The notes beneath the pieces were generated by a model. It did not search any database. It was given only the letters and a program-made list of their open reading frames with translations, and was not told the DNA's origin. 6,130 bases of DNA from Candidatus Zixiibacteriota bacterium (GTDB lineage Bacteria > Zixibacteria > MSB-5A5 > CAIYYT01): NCBI GenBank assembly GCA_026397575.1, contig JAPLUP010000635.1, positions 1 to 6,130 on the forward strand, given 5' to 3'. Position 1 is the stretch's first letter. Every line of letters begins with the position of its first letter. Made by a program: the position numbers and the translations under genes. Shown here piece by piece: positions 1 through 6,130 of this stretch.

Positions 1-13
1 GCTTTGGTCGCAT
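1..13 (-). CDS. Start of a leftward gene (first four codons only)
   Basis: On the minus strand an ATG at 13-11 begins the frame M-R-P-K before the window ends. It is preceded by a perfect AGGAG at 27-23 with a nine-base spacer, which is what makes this start credible. Nothing can be said about the product from four residues. The gene lies in the same orientation as everything else in the window, about 480 bases beyond the tRNA gene, so it probably has its own promoter in that gap. Confidence 0.5.
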
Positions 14-22
14 AGGTCTTTT

Positions 23-27
23 CTCCT
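23..27 (-). promoter_or_regulatory. Shine-Dalgarno site of the left-edge gene
   Basis: AGGAG on the minus strand, nine bases before the ATG at 13-11. It matches the anti-Shine-Dalgarno core and is stronger than anything in front of the other two visible starts, which rely on overlap with the preceding gene. It is the main reason for calling a gene at the window edge. Confidence 0.5.
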
Positions 28-492
28 GTAAGATATCTAATGATGCATTATCTCCATGTGAAGTACTCATCGTTTCTCGCGCCACGGTGTGCGCCGGAAA
101 CGGGCCGAAACTCGCGCTCTAAACACCACCACTCAGTCTCCATCATCACCAGATGTTTAACTACCAAAACTGCAGCGAGAACACAGTATCAGTGCACTAC
201 AAGAACGAGAGTATCCGTCACGGACAATTAATGCATCTGGACGGATTTGTCAATGGTAAATTGTGGATTGGCGCGATTATGGGCATGGTCAACGCGAGTT
301 TGTCAGGTCGCGAGAACCCACCGGTAAAAAGCGATCCTTGTTATTGGCGCCCCTATTCCTGAAGGCTGGAACTGACTGAAAACACCCTGATACTCCGAGT
401 CATATCTCTCTAACCGAAACTTGAACAACGGTTTGACTTCAATCGGATTTCCGGTGTTGGCACTACATCCACAACTTGTGCCCCAAGCAAAA
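28..492. other. Gap of about 465 bases with no recognised gene
   Basis: Only short frames with no family resemblance and no ribosome site occur here on either strand. On the minus strand GATAAT (52-47) could be a -10 element for the left-edge gene, giving a leader of roughly 25-30 bases, but I found no matching -35. Further upstream TTGACA (259-254) lacks a good -10 at normal spacing. After the tRNA the sequence runs TATTTTGC with no GC-rich hairpin, so no terminator is called. No RNA family, repeat array or attachment site was recognised. Confidence 0.5.
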
Positions 493-566
493 TACCCCCG
501 ACAGGACTCGAACCTGTTACCCTCTGCTTAGAAGGCAGATGCTCTATCCACATGAGCTACGGGGGC
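493..566 (-). tRNA. tRNA-Arg (anticodon UCU)
   Basis: A complete 74-base cloverleaf reads on the minus strand. The acceptor stem is GCCCCCG pairing with CGGGGGT, seven pairs with a G-U wobble at the first pair. The D arm is GCTC/GAGC with a nine-base loop containing GG. The anticodon stem is TCTGC/GCAGA with loop CTTCTAA, giving anticodon TCT at 532-530, which decodes AGA (and possibly AGG) as arginine. The variable region is five bases, and the T arm is ACAGG/CCTGT with loop TTCGAGT. The discriminator is A and is followed by TTTT, so the 3' CCA is not encoded and must be added by tRNA nucleotidyltransferase. I could not see a convincing promoter in the 162 bases upstream; it may be read from its own weak promoter or from the operon to its right. 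Confidence 0.96.
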
Positions 567-728
567 ATTGTCTGTTTGAATACGGTTGACAACGTTGCCG
601 GCGCAGTCGGTCGTATTTCAATTGGCTGCCAAGGTAGCGCCTTTGTCACATGTCAGCAAGCAGATTTTGGACCGACCTACACATGCCAGCGACATTAGCG
701 GACGAGATATCGGCAATCGAGAATGCGC

Positions 729-1244
729 CTATTTCTTGGTGGCAACAGTGTCGGGTTTGGTAGTGCCGGATTGGGTGTCGCCGACCGTGACGTTTGGTCG
801 AATCAATTCGAGGGTTTTCTTGCCGATTCCCCGGACTTGCACCAACTGTTCAACTGAGTCAAATCGCCCGAGCCGTTGACGCAGATCGATGATCCGCTGG
901 CTGATCACTTTGCCGACTCGCGGAAGCATCATTAGACTCTCCGCCGGCGCAGTATTGATATTCAGCAAAAGCGAGGTCGGCTTGGTGGGCTTTCTTGTCG
1001 CGATAGAGGATGTATCTTGTGACAAAGCGCGTGTGGGCTTAGGATTTGTCTGCGAGACCGGTGCGCTTTCATGCGGCTGCTTGGTCGCTGCGCCTGCCGA
1101 CTGAAAAAACAGCTCCGGCGGCAGTGTTTCAGTGCTGTTTTCGTAAAGCAGAATGCCGCCGCCGATCAAGACCATCAGCAGTAAGATCGCCAGCGCGAAC
1201 GTCTCAGCGCGGCTGAACTGAAAAATCTCTTTCCAATCGCTCAT
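729..1244 (-). CDS. ComEA-like membrane-anchored helix-hairpin-helix DNA-binding protein
   Basis: A 171-residue protein with a short N-terminal tail (MSDWKEIFQFSRAE), one hydrophobic membrane segment (about residues 15-34), a low-complexity Ser/Thr/Pro/Lys linker (about 40-92) and a C-terminal tandem helix-hairpin-helix of the ComEA type. The first hairpin is LNINTAPAESLMMLPRVGKV with ISQRIIDLRQ (94-123); the second is VRGIGKKTLELIRP (137-150), joined by RLGRFDSVEQL. In this family LNIN(T)A, LPxVGxxxAxxII and the second GIGxK loop contact the DNA backbone. ComEA proteins bind incoming DNA on the outer face of the cytoplasmic membrane during transformation. I chose the ATG at 1244 because it overlaps the upstream TGA as ATGA; the longer frame from a TTG at 1340 would overlap the M28 gene by about 100 bases. 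A competence role is inferred from family only: similar short HhH proteins are common in organisms not known to be competent. A short charged tail follows the domain. Confidence 0.85.
   Translation of the reverse strand: MSDWKEIFQFSRAETFALAILLLMVLIGGGILLYENSTETLPPELFFQSAGAATKQPHESAPVSQTNPKPTRALSQDTSSIATRKPTKPTSLLLNINTAPAESLMMLPRVGKVISQRIIDLRQRLGRFDSVEQLVQVRGIGKKTLELIRPNVTVGDTQSGTTKPDTVATKK
1241..1244 (-). promoter_or_regulatory. ATGA stop/start overlap coupling the M28 gene to the ComEA-like gene
   Basis: On the minus strand the four bases ATGA contain both the start of the ComEA-like gene and the TGA stop of the M28 gene. This four-base overlap is the classic coupled arrangement. It fixes the ComEA-like start in preference to the in-frame TTG 96 bases upstream. 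Confidence 0.8.
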
Positions 1245-2155
1245 AACGGGTCGACCACCAACGACAATACCAATTTGCCAATACGCCCCAGCGATTCCGG
1301 CGAGCACTTGTCGGGTGTGTCCTGAGTAGTGTGCCACCAAGGGTACTCAAAATCAATAATGTCTATCGTTCTAATGGATGCCGCCAAGAGGGGCAAGTGA
1401 TCGTCGTAAATCGGCTGTGATACTCGGGTATCGAAGGAAGTTGACATTCCGAGATGCGCGGCTCGAGCCCAGACCTTGTCAACCAGTTTCCCCTCATAAC
1501 GAACCGAGTATTCCTCCTTGAAAAATCGCTGATCCTTGTCTCCCACCATGTCAAGCACTACGCCGTAATCGTATACTTTCGCGTCCGCGCGGCGCGCGAA
1601 TTCTTTGGCGCCAAGGCAGTAATAGTCCAGATCACCGGATTTACCCCAGTCCTCGCCATCGAGAAAAACGAGGTCGACGCCCCTGGCTACGTGCAGCGCG
1701 GCGAGTTCCTTCGCCAGTTGCAACAATACCGCAACGCCCGAAGCGCCATCATTGGCACCCGGCAATGGCTGAGTTTGCTTCTGAGAATCGGCATCCATCT
1801 CCGAGCGTGGGCGCGAATCCCAATGCGCGCAAAACAGCAAGCGGTTGCTCTTATCAGGATTGAACCTGCCGATCACATTCGTCAGGCGCAGGGTGTCGGA
1901 GGAATAAGGGTCTTTTATTCGGAAATTCTGTTTCTCTACCGCGATTTCAAGACTGTCAAAGGTGCGCGCGATCAGAGCGAGCGCCTGCCGATGCGCCGGT
2001 GTATTGGGTACACGTGGCCCAAGATCGCATTGTGCGATCAGATACCGATAGGCTGCGCTGCCATCAAACTCGCTCGCCGACCGGCGTGAGCTGCTGTCGG
2101 AACCACAAGAAATGGCGAATAGGGCAAACGTGATTATGAAAGCGCGCATCGTCAT
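1241..2155 (-). CDS. M28-family glutaminyl-peptide cyclotransferase-like lipoprotein
   Basis: A 304-residue zinc protein of the M28 fold, most like glutaminyl cyclases (QC), which convert N-terminal Gln of exported proteins to pyroglutamate. Residues 1-17 look like a lipoprotein signal: MTMR, a hydrophobic run, then AISC with Cys17. QC/M28 landmarks in order: AHWDSR (His111), GANDGASG (Asp136, zinc ligand), FLDGEDWG (Glu168 catalytic, Asp169 second ligand), VVLDMVGD (Asp202), YDDHLP (Asp251, Asp252, His253) and YPWWHTTQDTPDK (His275, matching the last zinc ligand in the W-H-T motif of animal QC). The length is typical. The ATG overlaps the sprA stop by one base (TAATG) with only a poor upstream ribosome site (GGCGG), which suggests translational coupling; an ATG two codons later is an alternative start. 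The TGA overlaps the next gene (ATGA). An M28 aminopeptidase is the main alternative, but the WHT and DDH motifs favour QC. Confidence 0.9.
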   Translation of the reverse strand: MTMRAFIITFALFAISCGSDSSSRRSASEFDGSAAYRYLIAQCDLGPRVPNTPAHRQALALIARTFDSLEIAVEKQNFRIKDPYSSDTLRLTNVIGRFNPDKSNRLLFCAHWDSRPRSEMDADSQKQTQPLPGANDGASGVAVLLQLAKELAALHVARGVDLVFLDGEDWGKSGDLDYYCLGAKEFARRADAKVYDYGVVLDMVGDKDQRFFKEEYSVRYEGKLVDKVWARAAHLGMSTSFDTRVSQPIYDDHLPLLAASIRTIDIIDFEYPWWHTTQDTPDKCSPESLGRIGKLVLSLVVDPL

Positions 2156-2157
2156 TA
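2153..2157 (-). promoter_or_regulatory. TAATG stop/start overlap coupling sprA to the M28 gene
   Basis: On the minus strand the sprA stop codon TAA and the ATG of the M28 gene share one base. This arrangement is typical of termination-reinitiation coupling and means the two proteins come from one transcript. The upstream sequence holds only a weak purine stretch (GGCGGAAA, about 11 bases away), consistent with reliance on ribosomes finishing sprA. Confidence 0.8.
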
Positions 2158-5100
2158 GAAGCGAATTTCCGCCCAGAATGAGAGTTCACGCACATGGCTC
2201 TTTTTCTTAGTGCGGATATCGTTGGAATCCTGCCAGCGCGCTCTCATGCCACCCTTGATATTGGTAGAGAAGTTGTAGGTGACGCTCGGCACCACCGAGA
2301 AATCAGTATGCTCGGCAGTGGTTTGGTTTTCGGTGAGATTGTAGTTGACCGTGCGGTTAAGGCGACGACTAATATCCATATCAAAGGTCAGAGTCGACTG
2401 TATCTTGATTTTTCCAAAAAGAGGCAACCAGAGTTTGCTTCCACCTCTGAAAGAGTACGATGTCTTTATGGATAGCGTGTTGGCAAAGACCTTGACGTCA
2501 CCAGTTCGAAAGCCGGTCGAGTCGTTGAAGTCTTCACTCTCAGAAATTGTCCTGGCGTAGTTCAAGGTGGACTGCAGACCCTGCGCCAGCTTCCAGTCAA
2601 TCTTGACCATCACCAGCGGCGAATAGTTTGTCGCTGTCGAGCGGCTTTTGAGTTTTCCGTACCGCTTGCTTATCGAAGTACTCTGTTGGCGGGAGTACTT
2701 GGAATCCAGTGAGATCGACTTGGAGAAAAGCTTAGGCAGAAGCAAGTAGTCGAGCTTGCCGAAAGTAAATGTCAGATCCGGGTAAGTGGTTGACTCATCG
2801 CGCGTCGCTTTGCCGGTTGCATCCGCAGTGCTATGGGCGTAGGCGGCGGCAACCTTGATGCCTAAGATCAACCGTACTCCGGAACGGAGAGAGTAACCTT
2901 GCCCCCGACCTATCAGGTCTGTCTGACTGGTGCCGGCGGAAGTGGCAATACGATCTGCATTCGGATTATCCGAGAGACCAATTCGGTAGAGAAAACTTGG
3001 CCGCTGCACAAAACCGGCAAGAGATTGGCGTTTCTCCCAGTGGACAGAGCCGCCAATCGGATCGACTCGGTCGGTGAAGAAGTGGACAAACTGCAGTCCG
3101 AACCCGTAGAACGGTGTTCCCTGCGCCTTCGGCTTTCCTTTCTGACTGTCTGGCTTGACGGTGGTTGAGTCGTGCTTGACTTTCGTCGAGTCAGACGTTG
3201 CGGCACCCGGTTTGGTCGGTACTTGGTTCTTTGGGGTTTCCGCGCCCACTCCCTTACCCTTGCTCCCCTTGTTCGCAAGCGAATCAGGCTTTATCGAAGC
3301 CGTGTCTCCAGCAACCGGAGGAATTACTAGCGGCGGCTTTACTCCGCCCTTCTTTTCGTCTTTCGGCGGTGTTACCGGAATGAGCGGAACTTGACCGCTG
3401 TCAGGATTTGGTTCCGCAAACACGACCGCGGAAGTCTGACCAGTGCTCTTGGGAAGATTCAGGGACGCCTTCTTGCCGTCACCAATCTTGGTGGTATCCC
3501 TCAAAGAGTCTGCGGCCGGTGGTTTTGGAAGATTCGGCCCACCGGAACCTTGCCGCATAGAGTCAAGCGACGGAACTATCGTGCTGTCCTCTGCCGGCAG
3601 ATTATGGGATGTGCCTTTGCCTTCGACTTTCTTGCCCGTTGAATCGGGAAGAACAGTCTCACCCTTGCCTTTCTTCTGAGGCGGGGGCTCCTTGGGTGGC
3701 GCCTTCTTGATCGATGGCTGGTTCTTGCCAAGCAGTTTTTGCAGATCGAGAGTGGCGTTGGCAGTGAAGCTTCTGCTGTTATCGGCGCGCCGAGTACCTA
3801 TCTCTTGAACGCTCGTCGAGGTCAGCACTACATTCTCCGTGTGATTGACGGAGTAGCCGAACTTTGTGCCAGTGACAAACGGCAAAATCTGAGGCGAATA
3901 ATTGGCCGAGAAACTCTGACTGTATTGCCGCTCCGTACCCAACTTGGCCTGCTTGGGATCAAGTGTGAATTTGAGCAGGGTCGGATCGCTTAGATCGCGG
4001 TCAGTCGTGAAGCCGTAGTTGACGTCGACCGAGTTCAGCGGCGTGAAGCCAGTTTCGAAGTGGCCCTGAAACGTCCGCAGATAACGGTTTGTCGTCGTGC
4101 CTCGGACAATAGTCCCTGCTACGTTAAAGCTATTCGTCGTGCTCTCCAGCGTGCGATTGACCGTGCCATTGAGGGAAGCACGCAGCGGAAATGGATTGAA
4201 CTCGGTGCCCAACACTCGCTTCGGTAATAGCGGCATGCCGCGCAACCATGACAGAAGTTTCAGCCCGTGCTTAATCGGGCTGTTGACCGCGTACTTGCCC
4301 GTCAGCGTGTAGCGTTCACTCACGGAATTAGGCATCGTGGGTGAGCGTGCAATTGACTTGTCGTACGAGAAATTTGAGTTGAACCTGTTTAGCAGAGCGC
4401 CGTAGATGATATTCCGGGTCTGTTTGTTCCAGCTCTCTCCGATCTGGAAATGGGTGGTCGTACTAAACGACTTCTGTTCCTCGGTGCGGTCTGGGGTCAC
4501 AGCAATATCAGAGCCGGTGAAAAGCCGTGGTGAAGACTCATTGTGACGCCAGCTATAGCTGACCGGGATGCTGGCTTTCTCCTGCGACGATAGGAACTTA
4601 TCGAGTTTCACATCTGCGCCATAGCCATAGTTGGTACTGGAGTAGCCAGATCCGAGATTACTACGATCGGAAGTCAGATTCCGGAAAAATGCATCCTGCT
4701 TGGAGTAGTCAGAGCGGAAGGAACCGAGATCGCCAAACGAAATCGAGGTGGCCACAACAGCCGCCAAACCGCGGTCGTTTCGCACGCTTGTTGTCCGCAA
4801 CTCATCTACCCACAGTTCTCCCGTAGCCAGCTTCTTCGATTCACTCGTATCACTCGTATCACTCGTATCACTGGTCTGCAAATTAATGACCCCCATGGCA
4901 TAGTACTTCACGCGCGTTAGGGATGGGCTACCGAAAACGCGGTAGTGAGGATGCACTGGAGTATCTGTATCTGGGGCGATCAGCTTCAATTGTGTGATGG
5001 AGTCGAAAACGATATCAACTGCGCTCCAACCAGAATCAATTGTGGTGCGATACTCATAATAGTTGGCAGCGTCGGGACCGAAACGAAAGAAGAACTTAAC

Positions 5101-6130
5101 GCTGTCGCTGTGACTGATGGTGTCACCGTGAACCCACATCGCCAGCTTCCGATAATTGGTCAGATCCTCCGCTTTGTACGGTGTCTTTTCCGCATAAGCG
5201 GTATCACTGGGAAGCAGCTCTCTGTAATTTAGGCTGAGCGATTGCTCTTTCTCCTGCAAATTGTTGACCTGATCGTAAAAGCCGGCGACTCCGGGAGGCG
5301 AGTAGTAGTCTCCATTTTCTTCAGTGTTGACAACCGCCACACTGAGGCCCGCTGAATCACCGCGGGGCGTCGTGGGAAGTATTGGAAGCATTGCTTGTAC
5401 CTCCCAGACGTTGCGCGTCAATTTTAGGTCGGCAATCTCAACGTAAGCAGTGTTGGAGTCGACTCCGTCAATCCACAGCCGGACTCTCGTGATATTGGAG
5501 CGAGACGGTACCCCGCTTGAATCCTTTACGTAAGCACCAGTAAAGGGAATTCGCACGGTATACCAGCCATTCGGATTCTTCGAATTCTCCACCACATTCT
5601 CGCTTTCGGCCAAGTCGATAGAATAGGAGTAGTAATTGTCCTTGTTATCAAGCACGCCGTTGCCGTCGAGATCTTCGGTATCAGGACGTCCGTTAGTGCC
5701 CGGATCATTGCCGTTACCTTCGGTGCCATTTATGCGTTCATAGTTGTTAGCATCGCGGCTATCGTATGCCCAATCGTCGCCATGCGGATCAGGATCTGTG
5801 CAGTTGCATTCCCGTTGCTCTGCGGTATCAGGCATCAGATCAAGACCGGTATCCTCGCTGAAATCGAGAATGCCGTTCTTGTCGCGGTCTTCTGTGTCAA
5901 GTGTGCGGTTCGTCTGGCCGTTACTATCTGGAAGGTCTTCCGTGATCTCGCCAAAATCAAGATGAAGCACGCCGAGCGATCCTCTCATCCGCAGTTCAAT
6001 GAACTGGATCTTGCTCTGATCATAAGAACCCCTGCTCAAAGCTTTCATCACTCCGCCCCAGGAAGACTTGCGATCGCTGCCGCTCGGCGTCAGGCGCATG
6101 ACCAGCACGTTAGTGTGGTCTTCCCCCGTC
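2155..6130 (-). CDS. sprA: SprA/Sov-family T9SS outer-membrane translocon, C-terminal part (5' end outside window)
   Basis: Giant outer-membrane beta-barrel protein; in Bacteroidota, SprA/Sov is the channel through which T9SS substrates cross the outer membrane. The frame is open to the right edge, so the GTG at 6108 is not trusted as a start; residues below count from it. Seen: an SprA-like block (SSWGGVMKAL, then SKIQFIELRMRG and LHLDFGEITEDL, residues 15-59); two acidic DxDxNGxxD calcium-type loops (74-82, 146-154); two beta-sandwich-like stretches (about 180-235 and 285-410); the family signature GELWVDELRTTSVRNDRGLA (430-449), which marks entry to the barrel. From about 450 the sequence is strand-turn-strand rich. 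A Lys/Pro/Asp-Ser insert occupies 796-996. The protein ends WAEIRF, with a terminal Phe as in Bam-assembled barrels. Known SprA proteins are about 2,400 residues, so roughly half is missing upstream. Its TAA stop overlaps the next gene's ATG by one base. Family assignment is firm; actual secretion activity is inferred. Confidence 0.93.
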   Translation of the reverse strand, partial: TGEDHTNVLVMRLTPSGSDRKSSWGGVMKALSRGSYDQSKIQFIELRMRGSLGVLHLDFGEITEDLPDSNGQTNRTLDTEDRDKNGILDFSEDTGLDLMPDTAEQRECNCTDPDPHGDDWAYDSRDANNYERINGTEGNGNDPGTNGRPDTEDLDGNGVLDNKDNYYSYSIDLAESENVVENSKNPNGWYTVRIPFTGAYVKDSSGVPSRSNITRVRLWIDGVDSNTAYVEIADLKLTRNVWEVQAMLPILPTTPRGDSAGLSVAVVNTEENGDYYSPPGVAGFYDQVNNLQEKEQSLSLNYRELLPSDTAYAEKTPYKAEDLTNYRKLAMWVHGDTISHSDSVKFFFRFGPDAANYYEYRTTIDSGWSAVDIVFDSITQLKLIAPDTDTPVHPHYRVFGSPSLTRVKYYAMGVINLQTSDTSDTSDTSESKKLATGELWVDELRTTSVRNDRGLAAVVATSISFGDLGSFRSDYSKQDAFFRNLTSDRSNLGSGYSSTNYGYGADVKLDKFLSSQEKASIPVSYSWRHNESSPRLFTGSDIAVTPDRTEEQKSFSTTTHFQIGESWNKQTRNIIYGALLNRFNSNFSYDKSIARSPTMPNSVSERYTLTGKYAVNSPIKHGLKLLSWLRGMPLLPKRVLGTEFNPFPLRASLNGTVNRTLESTTNSFNVAGTIVRGTTTNRYLRTFQGHFETGFTPLNSVDVNYGFTTDRDLSDPTLLKFTLDPKQAKLGTERQYSQSFSANYSPQILPFVTGTKFGYSVNHTENVVLTSTSVQEIGTRRADNSRSFTANATLDLQKLLGKNQPSIKKAPPKEPPPQKKGKGETVLPDSTGKKVEGKGTSHNLPAEDSTIVPSLDSMRQGSGGPNLPKPPAADSLRDTTKIGDGKKASLNLPKSTGQTSAVVFAEPNPDSGQVPLIPVTPPKDEKKGGVKPPLVIPPVAGDTASIKPDSLANKGSKGKGVGAETPKNQVPTKPGAATSDSTKVKHDSTTVKPDSQKGKPKAQGTPFYGFGLQFVHFFTDRVDPIGGSVHWEKRQSLAGFVQRPSFLYRIGLSDNPNADRIATSAGTSQTDLIGRGQGYSLRSGVRLILGIKVAAAYAHSTADATGKATRDESTTYPDLTFTFGKLDYLLLPKLFSKSISLDSKYSRQQSTSISKRYGKLKSRSTATNYSPLVMVKIDWKLAQGLQSTLNYARTISESEDFNDSTGFRTGDVKVFANTLSIKTSYSFRGGSKLWLPLFGKIKIQSTLTFDMDISRRLNRTVNYNLTENQTTAEHTDFSVVPSVTYNFSTNIKGGMRARWQDSNDIRTKKKSHVRELSFWAEIRF
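3121..3723 (-). other. Low-complexity Lys/Pro/Asp-Ser-rich insert within SprA
   Basis: About 200 residues (796-996 of the visible protein) between the barrel segment ending LDLQKLLGKNQ and the next one beginning TPFYGFGLQFVHF. The insert starts with a Lys/Pro cluster (KKAPPKEPPPQKKGKG) and carries a loose series of Asp-Ser motifs (PDST, EDST, LDSM, ADSL, PDSG, PDSL, SDST, HDST, PDSQ) spaced by Lys, Pro and Gly. It has almost no aromatic residues or strand-like alternation, so it should be disordered. Short Lys/Pro-rich linkers at a periplasmic turn occur in other SprA proteins; this one looks long. It is in frame and keeps strand continuity on both sides, so it is not a frameshift. Confidence 0.8.
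4841..4875 (-). repeat. 9-bp in-frame tandem repeat within sprA (Thr-Ser-Asp repeats)
   Basis: Three perfect copies of the plus-strand nonamer TCACTCGTA are followed by a degenerate copy beginning TCACTGGT. On the coding strand this gives QTSDTSDTSDTSES at about residues 411-424. The unit is three codons, so copy number can change without breaking the frame. It lies in a loop just before the conserved GELWVDELR block, where length changes should be tolerated. Confidence 0.9.

Noticed and set aside
153..362. A 69-codon plus-strand frame in the gene-free region
   Set aside because: It has no ribosome site, no recognisable family and opposite orientation to all supported genes. A second short frame overlaps it, as expected by chance.
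567..620. A promoter for the tRNA gene (TTGTCA and TATTCA on the minus strand)
   Set aside because: The two hexamers lie only a few bases apart, far from the 16-18 base spacing of a sigma-70 type promoter, and no other -35 fits.
620..650. A possible terminator hairpin (AAGG/CCTT stem) after the ComEA-like gene
   Set aside because: The stem is only four clean pairs and no T run follows, so it does not qualify as an intrinsic terminator.
586..879. A plus-strand frame of 97 codons overlapping the end of the ComEA-like gene, with a TTGACA near its start
   Set aside because: Its 3' half is antisense to the conserved HhH coding region, there is no good -10 partner, and the product resembles nothing.
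1245..1340. An N-terminal extension of the ComEA-like protein starting at TTG 1340
   Set aside because: It would overlap the M28 gene by about 100 bases and put 32 unrelated residues before the membrane anchor; the ATGA overlap start is better.
1454..2089. A 211-codon open frame on the plus strand
   Set aside because: It lies fully antisense to the M28 gene, whose motifs are unmistakable; it has no recognisable domain and is a by-product of that gene's codon usage.
2913..3278. A 121-codon Arg-rich frame on the minus strand
   Set aside because: It is a shifted frame through the Lys/Pro/Asp-Ser insert of sprA; its Arg/Ser/Thr bias comes from the low-complexity DNA. The sprA frame runs through without a break.

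Overview
All features I can support lie on the minus strand, so the window reads right to left. The main gene is the C-terminal part (about 1,324 residues visible, 5' end outside the window) of an SprA/Sov-type giant outer-membrane protein, the translocon of the type IX secretion system (T9SS). It is followed with no gap by a lipoprotein-like M28 protein of the glutaminyl-peptide cyclotransferase type, then by a short membrane-anchored helix-hairpin-helix protein of the ComEA type. The junctions are TAATG and ATGA overlaps, so the three genes almost certainly form one translationally coupled operon. After a 162-base gap comes a tRNA-Arg(UCU) gene, then about 465 bases without a recognisable gene. 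At the left edge is a good Shine-Dalgarno site and the first four codons of a further leftward gene.

Organism: SprA/Sov is found mainly in Bacteroidota and in other members of the Fibrobacterota-Chlorobiota-Bacteroidota (FCB) superphylum and neighbours, such as Gemmatimonadota, Zixibacteria, Ignavibacteria and KSB1. Base composition is balanced, the SprA sequence differs from textbook Bacteroidota SprA, and the left-edge gene has a strong AGGAG site, which is uncommon in Bacteroidota. I therefore favour an uncultured or non-Bacteroidota FCB lineage (Zixibacteria-like is my guess), but the window alone cannot settle this.

How the genes may work together: SprA forms the outer-membrane channel through which T9SS substrates leave. 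Glutaminyl cyclases convert N-terminal Gln to pyroglutamate on exported proteins, and in Bacteroidota most signal-peptidase-I products carry Gln at the new N terminus (the 'Q-rule'). An SprA gene overlapping a QC-type gene therefore makes sense as an export and N-terminal maturation unit. The ComEA-like protein would bind DNA in the periplasm or at the inner membrane; its link to the other two is unclear.

The most unusual features are the coupled sprA-QC-comEA order, a roughly 200-residue Lys/Pro/Asp-Ser-rich disordered insert inside the SprA barrel region, and an in-frame 9-bp tandem repeat encoding Thr-Ser-Asp repeats. I saw no CRISPR array, mobile element, phage gene or clear intrinsic terminator.
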